From positions 186,001-250,000 of the forward strand of contig NZ_FTOJ01000004.1 in assembly GCF_900156685.1 (NCBI RefSeq): a DNA stretch of 64,000 bases, given 5' to 3'. The position numbers and the translations under genes are program-made. This document shows, in pieces, positions 61,724 to 64,000 of the stretch; within the stretch, counting starts at the first letter, position 1; every line of letters starts with the position of its first letter. This DNA is from Chryseobacterium piscicola. Its GTDB lineage: Bacteria > Bacteroidota > Bacteroidia > Flavobacteriales > Weeksellaceae. Below the pieces are notes generated by a model. The model worked only from the letters and a program-made list of their open reading frames with translations, had not been told where the DNA came from and searched no databases.

Positions 61724-62464
61724 CTATTCCTGTAAAGTGATATCATTCCATTTACCATCTTTGTACTGATAAAGTTTGCTTACAGATTTCTTGTATATGT
61801 TGTCTACATCATAACGATAATTCAGAGAAACTTTATTGCCCAGTTCGTTTCTGAAGTACAGTTGTAGGGTATTAAAGTTTAGTTCAGGATATTGATCGAC
61901 GAGAATGAGATTTTCTTTATCATTAAAAGGGAAGTAGTAAAAGTGATGATTATTTGGGGAACTATCTTTGTACAATCCAGATTTTTGCTTTTTTGTCTTC
62001 TTGTAAATTTTCCTTAGTTTTGAATTTTCAGCTTCTGAAGCTTTTTGGTAAAAAAAATATCCGAAAGTGGCATTTCTGGGAATTACATTTACTCTAAATT
62101 TTTCAACGATTTTTTTAATGTTTTTCTGAGTCCAGAACAGATGATCATTATAAACAGGATTTTCTGCAAGTCGCTTGAAACAGCAATCACAGGGTTCCAT
62201 ATAAAATATAGGTTTTTTCGCCTCATAATAATCTTCTATGTAAACCACCAGATTGGGTTGTGAAAATTCATTTTTATCGAGGTCGGCAATGATTTTTTCT
62301 GCAAGCTTATCATAGTTCACTCTTTTTGATTCTTTTAATAGTTGAGAGTAGAGTAAACTGTCTTTTTTTTCAAGCTTCTCACATTCGTAGGGATCTTTCA
62401 ATTTTTGTGAAAGCGCCTTGGATGAGCAAAAAATTAAGAAAACTGAAATGAATATGAGTTTCAT
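61724..62464 (-). CDS. Secreted protein of unknown function
   Basis: A 246-residue protein with a signal peptide (residues 1-19, ending ALSQ). It is rich in Lys, Tyr, Asn and Glu, has a CDCC motif (MEPCDCCFKRLAENP, near residue 97) and many aromatics, without membrane helices. The promoter and partner are unclear. I do not recognise the family. Confidence 0.65.
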   Translation of the reverse strand: MKLIFISVFLIFCSSKALSQKLKDPYECEKLEKKDSLLYSQLLKESKRVNYDKLAEKIIADLDKNEFSQPNLVVYIEDYYEAKKPIFYMEPCDCCFKRLAENPVYNDHLFWTQKNIKKIVEKFRVNVIPRNATFGYFFYQKASEAENSKLRKIYKKTKKQKSGLYKDSSPNNHHFYYFPFNDKENLILVDQYPELNFNTLQLYFRNELGNKVSLNYRYDVDNIYKKSVSKLYQYKDGKWNDITLQE

Positions 62465-62578
62465 GTTTTAATTTGAATAAAAGTAATAAACATAAATATA
62501 CTTTTTAATTATTAAAAAAATTCTTCTTTTGTAACATTTAAAGTAAATTTACCACCAATTGACAAACAATTTCTATTT

Positions 62579-63892
62579 ATGAAAAAACGACTTCTTACTG
62601 TTGCAGCGGCTGCTTTTTTTGGAGTAATGCTGAATGCACAACAAATCAAATTCGAAGAGTATGATTTACCAAACGGTATGCACGTAATCCTTCATCAGGA
62701 TAATACTGCGCCTGTAGTTACCACAGCTGTAATGTACCATGTAGGTGCAAAAGATGAGGTGAAAGGAAGAACTGGTTTTGCACACTTTTTTGAGCACCTT
62801 TTGTTTGAAGGAACTCCCAATATTAAAAGAGGAGAATGGTTTAAACTTGTATCTTCAAACGGAGGTCAAAACAATGCCAATACTACGATGGACAGAACGT
62901 ATTATTACGAAACTTTCCCGTCAAATAATGAGCAGTTGGGTCTTTGGATGGAAGCAGAAAGACTTCGTCACGCTGAGATCAACCAGATTGGTGTAGATAC
63001 TCAGAGAGAGGTAGTAAAAGAAGAAAAAAGATTGAGAATGGATAATCAGCCTTATGGGAATTTGATGAATGCCATTCAACAAAATCTATTTACCAATCAT
63101 CCGTACAGTGGTTCTGTAATTGGGTCTATTGAAGATTTGAACTCTGCTAAATTGCAGGAATTCAGAGATTTCTATAAAAAATTCTACGTTCCAAACAACG
63201 CTACTTTGGTAGTTGCCGGAGACATAAAGCCTGAGCAGACTAAAAAGTGGATTGCGGAATACTACGGAAGCATACCTAAAGGAACTGTAACTCCTAAAAA
63301 CTTCCCTAAAGAATCTCCTATCACTCAGGAGACAGAAAAAACTGTTACTGACCCGAATATTCAGCTTCCAGCTTATATTTTTGCGTACAGAAGCCCTTCA
63401 AATAAAGAAAAAGATTCTTATATCTTAAATATGCTTTCATCTTATTTAAGCAGCGGAAAATCTTCTATATTATACAAAAAGCTGGTAGATCAGGAGAAAA
63501 AAGCATTAGAAGTACAGGCTTTCAACCTTGGAATGGAGGATTATGGTGTGTTTGGTTTCTTTGCCATCCCAATGGGAGCTACAGAAAGAAAAACTCTACA
63601 AACAGACATTGATGCAGAAATCAAAAAGCTTCAGACTACATTAATCTCTCAGGAAGATTATCAAAAACTACAGAATAAGTTCGAAAATCAGTTTGTAAAC
63701 TCAAACTCGAGCATACAAGGAATTGCGGCTTCATTAGCTACAAACCACGTCTTAATGGGAGATACCAATTTGATTAATAAAGAAATCGACATTTACAGAT
63801 CTATCACAAAACAAGATTTGCAAAATGCTGCCAAGAAGTATCTTAATTCTAACCAAAGAGTAATCATTAATTACGTACCTGAAAAAAAGTAA
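62579..63892 (+). CDS. M16 family zinc peptidase, single-half type
   Basis: A 437-residue secreted peptidase with a signal peptide (residues 1-20, ending MLNAQ). The inverted zinc motif HFFEH is at residues 69-73 in GFAHFFEHLLFEGT, with the third ligand Glu in EVVKEEKRLRMDN. In related operons a second, inactive M16 half follows as a separate gene, and a gene just past this window's end could be that partner. Confidence 0.93.
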   Translation: MKKRLLTVAAAAFFGVMLNAQQIKFEEYDLPNGMHVILHQDNTAPVVTTAVMYHVGAKDEVKGRTGFAHFFEHLLFEGTPNIKRGEWFKLVSSNGGQNNANTTMDRTYYYETFPSNNEQLGLWMEAERLRHAEINQIGVDTQREVVKEEKRLRMDNQPYGNLMNAIQQNLFTNHPYSGSVIGSIEDLNSAKLQEFRDFYKKFYVPNNATLVVAGDIKPEQTKKWIAEYYGSIPKGTVTPKNFPKESPITQETEKTVTDPNIQLPAYIFAYRSPSNKEKDSYILNMLSSYLSSGKSSILYKKLVDQEKKALEVQAFNLGMEDYGVFGFFAIPMGATERKTLQTDIDAEIKKLQTTLISQEDYQKLQNKFENQFVNSNSSIQGIAASLATNHVLMGDTNLINKEIDIYRSITKQDLQNAAKKYLNSNQRVIINYVPEKK

Positions 63893-64000
63893 TCATTAAA
63901 TAGATTATAAGATATTAGATTTCAGATAAAAGACTTATTATTCGTCTTCATAAATCTTAATACAATGATCAGTTTAAATAAAGGATTATTAAAATTAAAT

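Noticed and set aside
1-64000. CRISPR array, prophage, insertion sequence, tRNA or rRNA
   Set aside because: I found no regularly spaced repeats, no transposase, integrase or phage genes, and no tRNA cloverleaf or rRNA sequence in the gaps between genes.

Overview
The window looks like chromosomal DNA of a flavobacterium of the Chryseobacterium / Elizabethkingia / Kaistella group (Bacteroidota, Weeksellaceae). The evidence is AT-rich sequence, promoters of the Bacteroidota type (TTG, about 20 nt, TAnnTTTG) instead of E. coli -35/-10 boxes, many TonB-dependent receptors and LES-like lipoproteins, a type IX secretion cargo, GLPGLI and OMP_b-brl_3 families, DUF6427/DUF6341 proteins, and a subclass B3 metallo-beta-lactamase that reads as a GOB-family enzyme. 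I see no rRNA, tRNA, CRISPR array, prophage or complete insertion sequence.

Layout. 0-3 kb: a four-gene operon with its own promoter and terminator, holding two uncharacterised proteins and a histidine kinase / LuxR regulator pair. 3-15 kb (mostly +): an ABC-F ATPase, a metal-uptake group (small CxxCH membrane protein, ZnuD-like TonB receptor, His-rich surface lipoprotein), trigger factor, a LolA-like secreted protein and a 950-residue M16 peptidase. 15-20.6 kb (mostly -): housekeeping and small conserved proteins, ending with phosphatidylserine synthase. 20.7-23.3 kb (+): an LtaS-like sulfatase and a DUF2147 protein. 23.3-39.1 kb (all -): split transketolase, sodium/solute symporter, a compact detoxification operon (GNAT, pirin, GOB-like beta-lactamase, frameshifted FMN reductase, OsmC-GNAT fusion), an MFS exporter, the agmatine-to-putrescine pair aguA/aguB, asparagine synthase, and a GLPGLI/PNGase F-like protein. 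39-46 kb: an OMP_b-brl_3 receptor, a T9SS beta-helix protein and an RsmB-like methyltransferase. 46-52 kb: YjdM, an orphan ABC ATPase, a YceI lipoprotein, pheS and a second kinase/regulator pair. 52.2-52.9 kb is gene-free but holds a promoter and several terminators, and probably encodes a small RNA. 53-64 kb: a ferredoxin reductase and ferredoxin pair, hydrolases, a HipA-like kinase with DUF3037, a UvrD/PcrA helicase and a second M16 peptidase.

How the genes fit together. The region is mostly ordinary core genome with an envelope and nutrient-scavenging emphasis. The parts most worth a second look are the detoxification operon with its frameshift and heptanucleotide repeat, the candidate small RNA locus near 52.5 kb, an orphan plus-strand terminator at 37.4 kb, a set of promoters lying so close to start codons that the mRNAs may be leaderless, the PNGase F-like fusion, and two families of intergenic repeat. 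I found no clear undescribed multi-gene defence or mobile system.
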